25,476 nucleotides of DNA, from the NCBI RefSeq assembly GCF_000143415.4, contig NW_003314313.1, forward strand, positions 601,816 to 627,291, in the 5' to 3' direction. The notes below the pieces were generated by a model, which saw only the letters and a program-made list of their open reading frames with translations, did no database searches and had not been told where the DNA came from. The DNA comes from Selaginella moellendorffii (lineage: Eukaryota; Streptophyta; Lycopodiopsida; Selaginellales; Selaginellaceae). The number at the start of each line of letters is the position of its first letter. The first letter of the stretch is position 1. This document shows, one piece after another, positions 9,917-20,454 of this stretch. The position numbers and the translations under genes were made by a program.

Positions 9917-12449
9917 CGTTCCTTAGTCCGACTTTTATTGGTGCTCAAGTATATCACCACTAGTGTTGGCATCGGAAGGTCCGAGGAGTGAGCCTATCCT
10001 TGAGGAGTAGCAAGTCGGGAAGACATGGCTCTCCATTACAGTTCATGTGTGAACTTGTAGACGAGGTGGTGGATAGAAAAGGGCCAATAATGGAACGACT
10101 TTGGGATCTTGGGAACAGTGTAAGGTTTTCCTCATTGAGTTGAGGATGTGATCCGGATGAGCATTTGTCTCAGCAAATTGGCTAAGGTTGTTGTGGTAAA
10201 CAACTAAAGTTGGGATCACGGGAAAGATAGAGACTCCAAAACAATAAAGGAGTCACAAGATTATCCTCATATAGTTGAGGTTGGTGCTTATGAATGTGAG
10301 ACCAAAGGTAATGACCGTGGAAGGTCAAATACGGAAGAGGACTCAAGTCCTTGAAATGGTAGCCGGGGCTACCTTTAATAAATGCTGGAACAACCCAAGG
10401 AGTTGGGGGGTGTACTTAAAGATGAGTGGTATTCTCATCGCATGGACAAGTAGTCCTAAGGGGCAAAGGTTGCCCCCAGAGAACAAAATCAAGTGTCGGA
10501 GTAACACTTGTGAAAATAGTCCTTTTGAGTAGGACAGGAATGCAAGAAGTGTATTCCAGTGAGCTAGTGCCTCACAAATAGGACCTTACGGGTCTGTGGA
10601 TTAACCAAGTCCAAAACTGCTGGATAACTCAAGTAGAGTCAAGGGATGGTCCTAAAAGGACTGATGGAAGCATTTGGACTGAGGTGTGTTGTACCCCACA
10701 AAAGATGGGGGGGGATCATAGGATCCAAGGATGAGAACAGAGGGTATCTCATCGATGGCAAAATGTGCCATGCTAAAGTTATGGGAAAGGTGTTCCCAGA
10801 AGAAAACAACTTTGACATAAAGTTGTGTGTGACCCCTATGGGGCAGTGCTAACGGATGGTTGGCATGAGAAAGAGCAGTGTTGGTCTAGGCAAAGACTTA
10901 GACACGAAAGGGAAATGTCATAGAGGTAGGCTCGTGGAGCCGATGGTGTGGAGACACCAAATGTGCCAAGGTGTGATACCTTGAGGCTATGTTGGTGGGT
11001 TCATGAGAACCCCTTGCCAAAGGAATCCCAATGGAAATGGGAATGGCATAGCCTAAGCTGCAGAGCATGCAGTTGGAGTGTGGTGACCCAGATAATGATG
11101 GAGGTGTGAAAGCACCAAGCAATGAGTTGTAGGACTTGACAACTATGAGGCAACTAAGCAAGAGGTGCAAAGTAACTGGTTAAACGGGTAGAAGGTAGCT
11201 ACCCAAGACTTCTTAATAGCATAAGGAAGTTGGATATACCCTTACGGGGGATAAGTTGCTTGTGTTGTGATATAGTAAGTCAATGTCATAAAAGGAAATA
11301 CTCATTGTCAAGAAAGCCATCATTGGGACACCCGAACACTCTAGAACACCAGAAGGTGGTGTTTGATGTCGCGAGGGCAAGGGATAAAGCCCAAGGGACT
11401 AAGTCCCTAGCGAATGATGGATAGAAGGTGCTATCCAAATGTCCAAGGTTGCGGAGACAGGAGAGGACTGTCTACCCGAGTTGGACAAAGCCAAAAATGG
11501 AATTTTGGCAAGGCTAGTGATGGGCATGTAAAGGCCCATAAGCAACAATGTAATCCCAGTGTGTGGGATTATAAGGTGAGCATACCCGGATTGAGGAACC
11601 ACTCCCTAGGCTATGGGGTAGGTTCATCCCTAAGAATACTTGCTAAAGCGTGATAGAAAGTGCAAAGCTATCCTCCTGGTCTAGAGGAGAATGACCAAAG
11701 GAAAGGTGTGAAGCCAAAAAGCAAGAAGTAAGGGGATAGAACCGAACCATAGGAATCAAAGGGCATAACCAAGGTTAGTTATGCCAGCTGGGAGTGGAGA
11801 ATCAAGTGGGGGCTCGAGGGTGTTGCCGCTAGCAACCGTGATGCCATGGAAAGTCTAAAATATGGAATTATCCATGTTAGACTATGTGGCATTTTGAAGG
11901 CTTACAAAAAGGGAGGCCTTAGCAAGCTGAGGGACAGAGTTCCTTCAAGGTTCCCAAAGACGATTCTAGGTAGCTTAGTACCTAGAAAGGCCAAGTGTAA
12001 ATGGTTCATGGAACGCGCGAAATCAGAGTGGCGCAGCAGAAGCGTGGTCTTGAAGCTTGCCATGAGGCAAGGCTATCAAGGTTAGGGAAGTAGTTCCCGA
12101 GTGTTCAAAGAGAGGGCTTTGAACGAAAGTCGATGGTCAAGGACTTTCACGCTTATGCAGGAACCATGTTACAGTGGTCAGAGGACTTGCCAAGCGAGAT
12201 TGGCACGTCGGGGGAACAAATACCCTAGTTGAAGGTGATAACTTCAAAAAGGGTGGGCCATGGGGCCGAGCATGGAGGAGTCCATGCATGATCACAAACA
12301 TGTCAGGTGAGAGGACTTGGCAGTGTGGAGGAACTAGGTTCCTAAGCAGTGATCTATAGTGCGCTTTAAAAATAAGTTGGTGCACCGGCGTGGGGAGTCA
12401 CGCCAGGCATCTTGTGTGATGCCGTCCGTAGATGCATATACGGAGGTGG

Positions 12450-12489
12450 GGTTCGAGTCCCGACCCTCTAGTGCTTGGGTTCGAGTCCC
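12450..12489 (+). promoter_or_regulatory. Two Pol III B-box matches
   Basis: GGTTCGAGTCC occurs at 12450-12460 and again at 12479-12489. Both fit the B-box consensus GGTTCGANTCC. No convincing A box or cloverleaf was found upstream, so these are motifs rather than a tRNA gene. Confidence 0.4.
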
Positions 12490-13825
12490 AAATCACTAGG
12501 GCGTGGTGATGGTTTGGAATATGAGGACACTCATATTTTGGTGGTCATGGACTCTCAGTGGGGAGACTGGTTTGGGCACACCGCCAAGCGAGGGATGCCT
12601 CGGAGTTGTGATGCACGGTTAGATTGCTTAGTGTGAAAGCTCAGCATATCTAACTTGAACACTTTGGTGCAAGTGGCACCAAGGTCGTGGTGAGTGAGAT
12701 GGGGACACCTAATCTCAGTTGCTATGAACCCTTGGCCGTAAGGGCTAGCTTGGGTGCACCGCCAAGTGTGGGGGATGCCCCCGGGGTTATAGTTAACAAC
12801 TTGGAGGTCTAGAAAACCAAGTACCTCTTGGCAACTCTGTTAAGGTGCCAAGGTGAGATCACTAGGTGATCTTATAGCTAGATAAGGACAAGGTCCTTGG
12901 TTGGCTAAGGAATGAAGTTCCTTGTTCAAAATGTTGAAATTGAACTGTTTAAAGTGGTGTGGCTTGGTCGTGATGACCAAGTGGGAAGAGCACCTAAGGG
13001 AAATAAACTATGTCCGTGCAATGGCATAGTGAGTCCGAGGAAAGTAGTCTCTATAAAAGACCCATGGGAGGGTCACGAAGTTGGGCTGTGGATAGAACCC
13101 ATAGCAGAAGATGCTAAAGAGACGTACTAGGGGTGAACATCCTCCGGACTTGGCAAAGAAGAGTCTTTGCTATGGAACCGAAACAATACCTCAAGGAGGG
13201 AGGTAGAGATTCGATGTTGCTTGGTGCAACAATCGACGGATAGGAGCAAAAGATGAGTGGCCAAGATAGGGCCGTGGAATCCCTGGGAAGGAATCCAAGT
13301 GACAAAGTTAGGCGAGGAACACTAATGTGTTGGACGCTAACAAGTTGCGGGAAAGGAAGTGTGTTTCCAAGGAGGGATTCCGAAATGCTCCGATTTGGCG
13401 AAAGTGGAAGCTCCAAGGGAGGGAGCGGTAAGGTAGCCAAATGATAGGGCAATGGACAACCCTAGCACAAAGTGTGATAAATGGAACTTAGTGCCCAAGG
13501 TGGCACGAAATAGAAGAGAGGATGATGGTGCCCTCAAGTAATGAACTTCCTAGGATAGGGAAGTGGAGTTGCACAATCTGTGCAATGCAAGGTGTTGGAG
13601 ACACCTAGGAAATTGACTTCCAAAAGTCAAAAGAGTAAAAGTTCCAAGGTGCAAACATTCAATAGATGGAAATTGAGACTACTCAAGGAGTAGTGGGATT
13701 GACTTAGAGAGGGGTCTCTAAGAGGTTTAGCGAGAACTGAACCAATAAAAAAAGAGCAAACCACCCCAGGTGGTCAAGTGAGTCTCTAAGCTGGAGAGAT
13801 TATCCTCCTTAGAGGATGGGCAAGG

Positions 13826-13910
13826 CATGGTGAGCCTTTGGTGTCGAACCATTGACGAATGTGGAGAAGGCATGGTGAGCCTTCAATGTCAAACCATTGA
13901 CAAATATTGG
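13826..13910 (+). repeat. Short direct repeat in LARD interior
   Basis: Two units of roughly 45 bases starting aaggcatggtgagcctt and containing tcRaaccattgacRaat, about 47 bases apart. Confidence 0.6.
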
Positions 13911-13999
13911 CTAGGTGCCAAGGATGGAAATGGTAACACATGCGAGTGTTACTTTACAAAATGGTTTACCGTTCGATGAGGACATCGAACTTCGTCTAT

Positions 14000-14011
14000 G
14001 GGTGGTGGAGT
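14000..14011 (+). promoter_or_regulatory. Polypurine tract of LARD
   Basis: gggtggtggagt lies directly before the TGTGAGACAC start of the 3' LTR, where plus-strand priming is expected. It is purine-rich but interrupted by T. Confidence 0.6.
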
Positions 14012-14244
14012 TGTGAGACACAAAATCCCTAGGCCCCAAAGTGGAGCCGGAAGGGCGCCACATGGTAGTGGCCGAAGCGAGAGCCAAACGAGCGTAACAC
14101 GTTTGGACCAAAAGCTCCGACTTGAAAAGTCAAGAGCAGGAGTGGAACTCCCAACGAAGTGCTCGAGGAACGAGCACAAAGCGAGCAAAAGGCGAGGCTC
14201 CAAAAAGGGACCCAAAAGGACCAACACATGACACGTGGGAGTGT

Positions 14245-14886
14245 CCAAGATGGAGTCCAAAGTGGAGTCCGAGATGGACCCAAGTTGAAGTCCGAAGTGG
14301 AGTCCGAGATGGACCCGAGATGGAGTCCGAGATGGAGTCTGAAGTGGAGTCCGAGGTGGACCCGAGATGGACCCGAGATGGAGTCCGAAGTGGAGTCCGA
14401 GGTGGACCCGAGATGGACCCGAGTTGGAGTCCGAAGTGGAGTCCGAGATGGACCCGAGATGGAGTCCGAGATGGAGTCCGAGATGGAGTCCGAGGTGGAC
14501 CCGAGATGGACCCGAAATGGAGTCCGAGATGGAGTCCGAGATGGAGTCCGAGGTGGACCCGAGATGGACCCGAAATGGAGTCCGAGATGGAGTCCGAGAT
14601 GGACCCGAGATGGAGTCCGAGATGGAGTTCGAGATGGACCCGAGATGGACCCGAGATGGAGTCCGAGATGGAGTCCGAGATGGAGTCCAAGATGGAGTCC
14701 GAAGTCGAGACCGAGACCGGGACTGAGACCGAGACCGGGACTGAGACCGAGACCGAGACCGAGATCGGGACCGAGACCGAGATCGGGACCGAGACCGAGA
14801 CCGAGGCCGAGGCCGAGGCCGAGCCCGAGTCCGAGTCCGAATCCGAGTCCGAGTCCGAGTCCGAGTCCGAGTCCGAGTCCGAGTCC
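14245..14886 (+). repeat. Minisatellite in LARD 3' LTR
   Basis: 12-bp array to about 14705, then 6-bp gagacc/gagatc/gaggcc/gagtcc arrays. Unit order differs from the 5' LTR, for example two gaccgggactgag repeats near 14715-14745 and more gaggcc units near 14801-14820. Confidence 0.92.
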
Positions 14887-15376
14887 AGAGCCTGAGAGGG
14901 TGAAAGCCCAAAGCGTTCGTCTCCCAGACCCTGGGGGGTTTGGTGAGCTCCAAAAGTATAGTAAGGGGGAGGACTGCAGTGGAGCCAGTTTGGCCAGGAA
15001 AGGCCAGTTTGGCCCAGGAAGGCCAGACCCAGTGTTGGGTGATGAGCTGCCCACTGGGAAGTCCAAGACTAGAGTGAACACAGACCGACAAGCGGGGTAG
15101 CTTGGTGAAGTGTTCAAGAGCCGGCTCTAGTTCCCCCGGGAGATCAACTGGCCGATGCTCCCAGTCCAAGTGTGGGTGGCACTACCTACTTGGATACCTG
15201 GTGTGGCTCAACGAAACCCGCTCTAAGCCCATGGCTAGAGCACCCAAGGGCAGAAGGCGAGGAGAGTACCCAGGTGGCTCGCGTGAGGCCACGGTGTTCC
15301 AAAATGTTGTCCCAAAGGCCCAGACTGTGGAAAGGAAGAGGAGCAATCCTCTGGGGTAGTGACCAAGGACACAGTC

Positions 15377-15476
15377 NNNNNNNNNNNNNNNNNNNNNNNN
15401 NNNNNNNNNNNNNNNNNNNNNNNNNNNNNNNNNNNNNNNNNNNNNNNNNNNNNNNNNNNNNNNNNNNNNNNNNNNN
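15377..15476. other. Assembly gap (100 N)
   Basis: A run of exactly 100 N, the usual placeholder for a gap of unknown size. Alignment to the 5' LTR predicts about 440 bp here. Confidence 0.95.
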
Positions 15477-15549
15477 TCATGAGACTCCTCCAAGTGGTCA
15501 GAGGTGTGGTTAAGTGACTAAAGTAAAATGGAAAAATTAGTCGCTTACA

Positions 15550-15554
15550 TTAAC
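15550..15554. repeat. Target site duplication TTAAC (right)
   Basis: Matches TTAAC at 8052-8056. Confidence 0.93.
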
Positions 15555-15704
15555 GTCTTTAGACATAGAGGAAAGGTAGTTCCATAACTCATTTAGGTTG
15601 GTGTGTTTCCTATATAGTATGCTTTCCATTACCTTTCGGAGTTGTTTCTGTGACAGTTTGCTAGACATGGGTATGCATCGATGAGCACATTAATCTTCCC
15701 TAAC

Positions 15705-15725
15705 AGGGGGGGGGAGGGGGGGGAG
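15705..15725 (+). promoter_or_regulatory. Polypurine tract before gypsy LTR copy D
   Basis: A guanine-rich run interrupted only by A sits immediately before TGTTACAAATGTGAC. This marks the start of a 3' LTR. The bases before it (15555-15704) show no gene and are probably older element interior. Confidence 0.7.
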
Positions 15726-16440
15726 TGTTACAAATGTGACTTTGGGTATTGAAAGATACTTGTCAGCCAGTCCTTATGGACACTCTTTCTTTACTACCAT
15801 GATAATAGGAAGTTAGTACAGTTGGATCCCTTTAGTAGCCCTTCTTGTGCTAGTGGAGTTAACTGGACATTTCAAGTGTACTCAGACTGGACAAACATAA
15901 GGACAGAATTCCTATGTGGTATTAGTTAAGTATACTTAGCCTAGTAAGGAGTCCCTGTCTCATTGTGTCTTGCATTGGCTAGTGACAAAAACCTTTGCGT
16001 ATTGAGTTTAGTCTCTCAATATCACTATAATATAGCTTACTGTGTCTGCCAAATGCTTTTGTTATCATGCCCTATATGTTAGTTTCGTTTTAGATCTATA
16101 TACTATTTATTATAAGTGTCTAGATATGCCTAAAAAGCATATCTACGGAATGTAAAGAGTGTCCTGAGAGTGTCCTGAATCCTATGGTGTTGTTTTTGCT
16201 TCCAGATTCACAATCTAACACCATTCCATATTTAGTAAGTTTCACGCTTATTGCAAAGACTAACTCTTGATACTAAGGGAGGCTTGGGGTGAAAGCCCAA
16301 AGCATGTGTTTCTCAAGGGTGGGGAGAAGTTATTAGGGGTTTCAAATGTATAGTAAGAATAGTGGAGTTATAAAGGGTTCCAAATGTATAGTAGGGATAG
16401 TGGAGCTATAGGGGGTTCCAAATGTATGATAGGGAGTGTT
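15726..16440 (+). repeat. Ty3/gypsy LTR, copy D
   Basis: It starts TGTTAC after the purine tract and is collinear with copies A and C. It includes ggtgaaagcccaaagc (16288-16303) and tandem repeats of caaatgtatagtaRgRatagtgg (about 16343-16430). The promoter-containing part seen in copy C is absent. Confidence 0.75.
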
Positions 16441-16590
16441 TGGATTTGAAATTTTAATTTAGATCTACACATTGTCTAGATCTCCCTTTCCATATAGCTT
16501 TTTCCATTTCCTTTATTTTGTTTTTTCCTTTTCATTCATCTTTATGGTAGAGTAATAGCCTCTTCCTCCTTTGACTTTAGAGTAGCAGTT
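16441..16590 (+). other. Gypsy element 2 leader
   Basis: No motif recognised. It runs from LTR copy D to gag and has T-rich stretches. No primer-binding site was found. Confidence 0.35.
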
Positions 16591-17440
16591 GGTGCAGTTG
16601 CTCGATGCTATATGGTTACAATTGAACAATTAGACTCAATTGATGGTGGCATTCACAACATGTAGTACAGCTCATCCTACTATGGGTGCCAATCCTCACG
16701 CTCGGTCGGAGTGCTTCCATAAGACTCCTGAAGATGATATATACCATTGGTTTGATCACTTTATGGTGATTACCATATATCATTTTTGGGATGATGCTTG
16801 AGGTTTGCATAAGTTTCCCACATGTCTCTAAGGGACAACATTGTAATGGTACAATGGTTTGAGCATAGCCACTTATGAGGATTAGAGCATTCTCTTGGAC
16901 TTTCAAATATGCATTTGGACATGTTGATGATTGTGATGATGCCTTCCAACAATTATTTTGTTTTCATCAAGGGCCATCTGAGTCAATGATGCAATTTGGC
17001 ATTCGTTTCTAAAGGCTCTTGCTTCACGTAGAGCCAAATATGTTAAGAGCAGATCAAGTTGGGAATGTTGTGGCCAGCACTTTGTCAAGATCTTGTAGGA
17101 GTTGTGCATGCATTTGCTCCAACCACCTTTGATGATTCTCTTTACTTGGCACAATGTTATAAGATGTTGCCTCTTCCACTTCTTGTTGCACATCCTTTAG
17201 CTCCACTTTCTGTAGAAGAGTTGATATTGTTGTTGCTCAAGTTCAAGGACAAAGGTAAAGACGTGGTTATGGCCATAATGTCTGCTACTGGGTTTGTGAT
17301 GAAATTAGTCACACTTATCAGCATTGTCAACATTTTCTAGATTGGCAACCTCCATTTCCTGGGTGGAGACCTTGGTGTCAACAATGTGTTATTGATGTTG
17401 TTGTAGTAAAAGGTTTGGACATTGAGATGCTTCTAGGAAA
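16591..17440 (+). pseudogene. Decayed gag of Ty3/gypsy element 2
   Basis: Fragments in plus frames include TPEDDIYHWFDHFMV (near 16721-16765) and, after several stops and shifts, a zinc-knuckle-like CYWVCDEISHTYQHC at about 17283-17327. That motif has a CX3C first pair instead of the usual CX2C. Position before a protease and RT supports gag. Stops and frameshifts throughout make it non-functional. Confidence 0.6.
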
Positions 17441-18405
17441 TGAGGAGTCGCTTAGAATAACAAAGGGATCTTGCGTGAATAAGTTAGTGACCCCTCCATT
17501 TTTCTTTCGGGAGTATCATTGGGAATATCACTTGGCACTAGTTCATCTAGTATTTACTTTCTAAACTTGTTTTTATAACAAAAAGTCTCCTATTATTCTC
17601 TCCATTTTGGTTGATATAGGCTCAAGTTTGACATCTATTGCTTGGTCTGTTGCCATATATTGCCATCTACATTTGTATCATACAGCAAAGCTAGTTTTTA
17701 TTCTTTATGGCAATGGTCATATATATGCATGTGCATAGGATGAGGTAAACTTAATTATACGTGTGGGCAATTTTGAGTTTGAGTTGTAGTCATTGCGGGT
17801 GGTGTCAAATCAAGCTTTTGACCTCATCCTTGGTATCGATTGGTTGCGGCACAATTATGCCAAGTATGACTTTGAGGCTTCTCCCCCTTGTTTTATACTT
17901 TTTTATATTTCTTCAATTCCTCTCATTTCTATTTTTATTCCTCTTCCTCCCTCTACTTTTACCTTTGCTTCTATCAATTTTGTCTTCCCATTACTTTCTC
18001 CTATGTTTCTATTTTGTTCCTTTCTTCCCTTTTCCAATCCTTTTGACGGTCTTTGTGTTGTAGTAGTTGACTAGCTCATGAAGGAGTATGCCAATCTATT
18101 TGAATTTTACATGTCATCTAGAGCCAAGATTGCAACATGTCATCCTATTCTAACTGAGGATGCTCGTTTAATCAAAGTTACTGTTCATAGTCAGTCATCA
18201 AAAGATATCAAGATTTTACATACAAACGTTAAGGAGATGATGAAAATGGGTGTTATTCAAAAGTTATGGAGTTATTAGGTGTATGAACCTCATCTTATGA
18301 TGAAGCCTGATAGGAGTAATCGTTTCTACATCAACTATCATCCATTAAATAAAGTGATAATCCCAAATATGTACCTTTTTTCTCACATTGCTAATCTCTT
18401 GGATT
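17441..18405 (+). pseudogene. Decayed protease and N-terminal RT, gypsy element 2
   Basis: Protease: ILVDIGSS near 17603-17625, where the catalytic DTG has become DIG, and FDLILGIDWLRHN near 17817-17856, the conserved end of Ty3 proteases. After a pyrimidine-rich stretch (17881-18050) comes RT entry sequence: VKEMMKMGVIQ (to about 18261), then after a stop KPDRSNRFYINYHPLNKV (about 18304-18354) and LFSHIANLLD. This matches the usual KPDGSxRFCVDYRxLNKxT region. The frame is broken by stops (18072-18074, 18276-18278). The RT active-site palm is missing because a LARD-family LTR and a deletion follow at 18406. Confidence 0.85.
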
Positions 18406-18897
18406 TGTAAGTGATTAATTTTTTCATTCTACTTTAGTCACTTAACCACACTTCTGACCACTTGAAGGAATCTCACTCACAACCTCCATAAGTCTTATTC
18501 CAAAGTTGGGGACTTGCTAGCCTTAAGAATGGTATCTATGCCACTCAGCATTTGCACTTGGTCCAAGTGCTTCACGTGTTTGATCCCATGATTGATATTT
18601 AAAGGTATCACTAATATATTAGTTTGTTATGCTAAGACCATGCCCATTCACCTTTGTCACACTGGTGATCTAACACCACCTGCATCATAGTCCTGTCTTT
18701 CAAAGATTGGGCCATCTGTCCATGAGTGATCATCCTAGATCCACTCTTTAGCATCCTTAGGATGCCCACAAATATAGAGAATAACCTTCCTCAATATCCC
18801 TTTTTCGTTCACCACCAAATCCCTTTCCATCCACAGCCGTGTTTGCCAATATTGCCGTTGAGTTAGAGCTTGAAGGCCCAACCATTACATCCCATTA
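18406..18897 (-). mobile_element. Truncated LARD-family LTR, minus strand
   Basis: Starting at TGTAAGTGATTAATTTTTTC, this is the reverse complement of the last roughly 490 bases of the LARD LTR (aligning to about 9410-9901), with phrases such as tttagtcacttaaccacac and ccgtgtttgccaa. It stops near 18897, before the minisatellite, and flanking gypsy RT sequence is also missing. A deletion therefore removed the LTR's other end together with the RT core. It is more diverged than the 8-15.5 kb copy. Confidence 0.85.
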
Positions 18898-19282
18898 ACC
18901 TTTGGAATCTTTCATATGGTCTATGGACTATGAGCAGACATAAAAAGCTATTAACAACTCCTCCAATTTTAGTATATCCTAACTACACTCGACCTTTCAT
19001 TTTATGTATGGATGCTTATGATATTCCTCTTGGAGGTGTGTTGATGTAAGAGAGCTTAAGTGTGTTTAGTCCATCCCATTGTATATATCAATTGAACATT
19101 ACAACCAGCAGAGGTGAAATACTCTACAACTAACAAGTGTTTAGTACCAATTTGTGATTTCGAGAAACTTCATGCATATCTACATGGTTTTCTAATATTA
19201 TTAAAAGGTGATAATGCTATGGTTACTTCATTATTGAAGCAAAAGAATTTGGTTGATCATACTACTTAGTAGGCTATGAAAC
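18898..19282 (+). pseudogene. Decayed RNase H region, gypsy element 2
   Basis: The plus frame near 18955-19050 reads LLTTPPILVYPNYTRPFILCMDAYDIPLGGVLM in fragments. This matches the start of Ty3/gypsy RNase H, where TPPxLxxPDFxxPFxLxTDAS is typical, with the catalytic Asp seen in CMDAYD. The next part has stops and drifts. It is cut by the solo LTR at 19283. Confidence 0.8.
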
Positions 19283-19744
19283 TGTAAGTGACTAATTTTT
19301 CCATTCTACTATAGTCACTTAACCATACCTCCGACCACTTGGAGGAGTCTCATTCACAACCTCCTTAAGTCCAATTCAGGACTTGGAACTTGCTAGCCCC
19401 AAGAATAACATCCATGCCACTCATCCTTTGCACTTGGTCTAAGTGCTCCACGTGTCCAGTCCCAAGACCAACACCCCAAGGTACCACCGACATACCAGCC
19501 CGTTACGCTAAAGCCATGCCCCTTCACCTTGGTCACACCGGTTTGCATCGCAATCCCGTCTCTCAACGACTGGGCCATCCGTTCAAGAGTGACCATCCAA
19601 GATCCACTCCTTAGCATCCTTAAGATGCCTGCAGACATAGGGAACCGCCTTCCCCAATATCCCTTTTACAGTCCCCATCAAGTCCCTTTTCCATCCATGA
19701 CCGAGTTTGCCTACACTGCCACTGGGACAAAGGCCATAGGCCCG

Positions 19745-20124
19745 ACCACTAAGTCCCACTGTCCTCTGGGACTTTCTCACCATACGACCGTATCCTTGGT
19801 CACCACACCAGAGGACTACTCCTCTTCCATTCTATAGTCTAAGACTTTGGGACAACATTTTGGAACAACATGGCCTTACGTGAGCCTCATGGGTACTCTT
19901 CCCGCTTTCCGCCTTTAGGTGCTCTAGCCATGGGCCACTAAGTCCCATTGTCCTCGGGGACTTCCTCACCATGTGACCATATCCTTAGTCACTACATTAG
20001 AGGATTGCTCCTTCTCCTTTCCCCAGTTTGGGACTTTGGGACAACATTTCGGAACACCGTGGCCCTACACGAGCCCCGTGGGTACTCTCCCCACCTTCCG
20101 CCTTTAGGTGCTCTAGCCATGGGC
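19745..20124. repeat. 190-bp tandem duplication inside the solo LTR
   Basis: 19745-19934 and 19935-20124 are two diverged copies. Both begin ccactaagtccca and both end cgcctttaggtgctctagccatgggc. The other LTR copies have a single unit here. Confidence 0.8.
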
Positions 20125-20454
20125 TTAGAGCGAGGTTCCGTTGAGCCACGCCAGGTATCCAAGTAGGTAGTGCCACCCACACTTGGATTGGGAGCATTGA
20201 CCATTCGATCTCCCGGGGGAACTAGAACCGGCTCTTGAACACTTCACCAAGCTACCCCGCTTGTTGGTCCGTATTCACTCTAGCCTTGGACCTCTCAGTG
20301 GTTATCCCATCACCCAACACCTGGGTACAACCTTCTTGGGCCAAACTGACCTTTCTTGGCCAAACTGGCTCCATTGGAGTCCTCCCCCTACTATACTTTT
20401 GGAGCTCACCAAACCCCCCAGGGTCTGAGAGACGAACGCTTTGGGCTTTCACCC

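Larger units (their letters stand above)
9917..13999 (+). other. LARD internal domain, non-coding
   Basis: About 4.1 kb without a supportable coding region. No open frame exceeds about 115 codons and none shows retroelement motifs. The plus strand is visibly rich in G and A. Small internal structures are two B-box-like sites (12450-12489), a repeated phrase around caccgccaag (about 12579 and 12757), and a direct repeat near 13826-13910. A packaging or dimerisation signal would be expected near the primer site but cannot be identified by eye. Confidence 0.8.
8057..15549 (+). mobile_element. Complete non-coding LTR retrotransposon (LARD type)
   Basis: All structural hallmarks of an LTR retrotransposon are present: two near-identical LTRs (8057-9901 and 14012-15549) with TG...CA ends, TTAAC target duplications, a primer-binding site directly after the 5' LTR and a purine tract directly before the 3' LTR. 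The 4110-bp interior has no gag, protease, RT, RNase H or integrase in any frame. All internal open stretches are short and unrelated to these families. This matches the definition of a large retrotransposon derivative, moved by proteins from another element. The superfamily is not decidable from coding sequence. The LTRs differ by about nine transitions over roughly 700 hand-aligned unique bases, so the insertion is recent. Confidence 0.9.
14012..15549 (+). repeat. LARD 3' LTR (contains assembly gap)
   Basis: Same ends and order as the 5' LTR. The shared block is at 14899-14914. The apparent length is 1538 because positions 15377-15476 are 100 N in place of sequence corresponding to about 9387-9830 of the 5' LTR. 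Confidence 0.92.

Noticed and set aside
12450-12489. tRNA gene or SINE
   Set aside because: B boxes only; no A box at proper distance, no acceptor pairing and no poly-A or poly-T tail.
13949-15169. Frames of 313-406 codons in the 3' LTR
   Set aside because: Same minisatellite artefact as in the 5' LTR; the start and end parts are ordinary LTR sequence.
15172-15513. Frames running through the N gap
   Set aside because: Translation of undefined bases; the region is LTR.
17761-18063. Possible small hydrophobic membrane protein
   Set aside because: It is the overlapping frame of a pyrimidine tract inside decayed pol.
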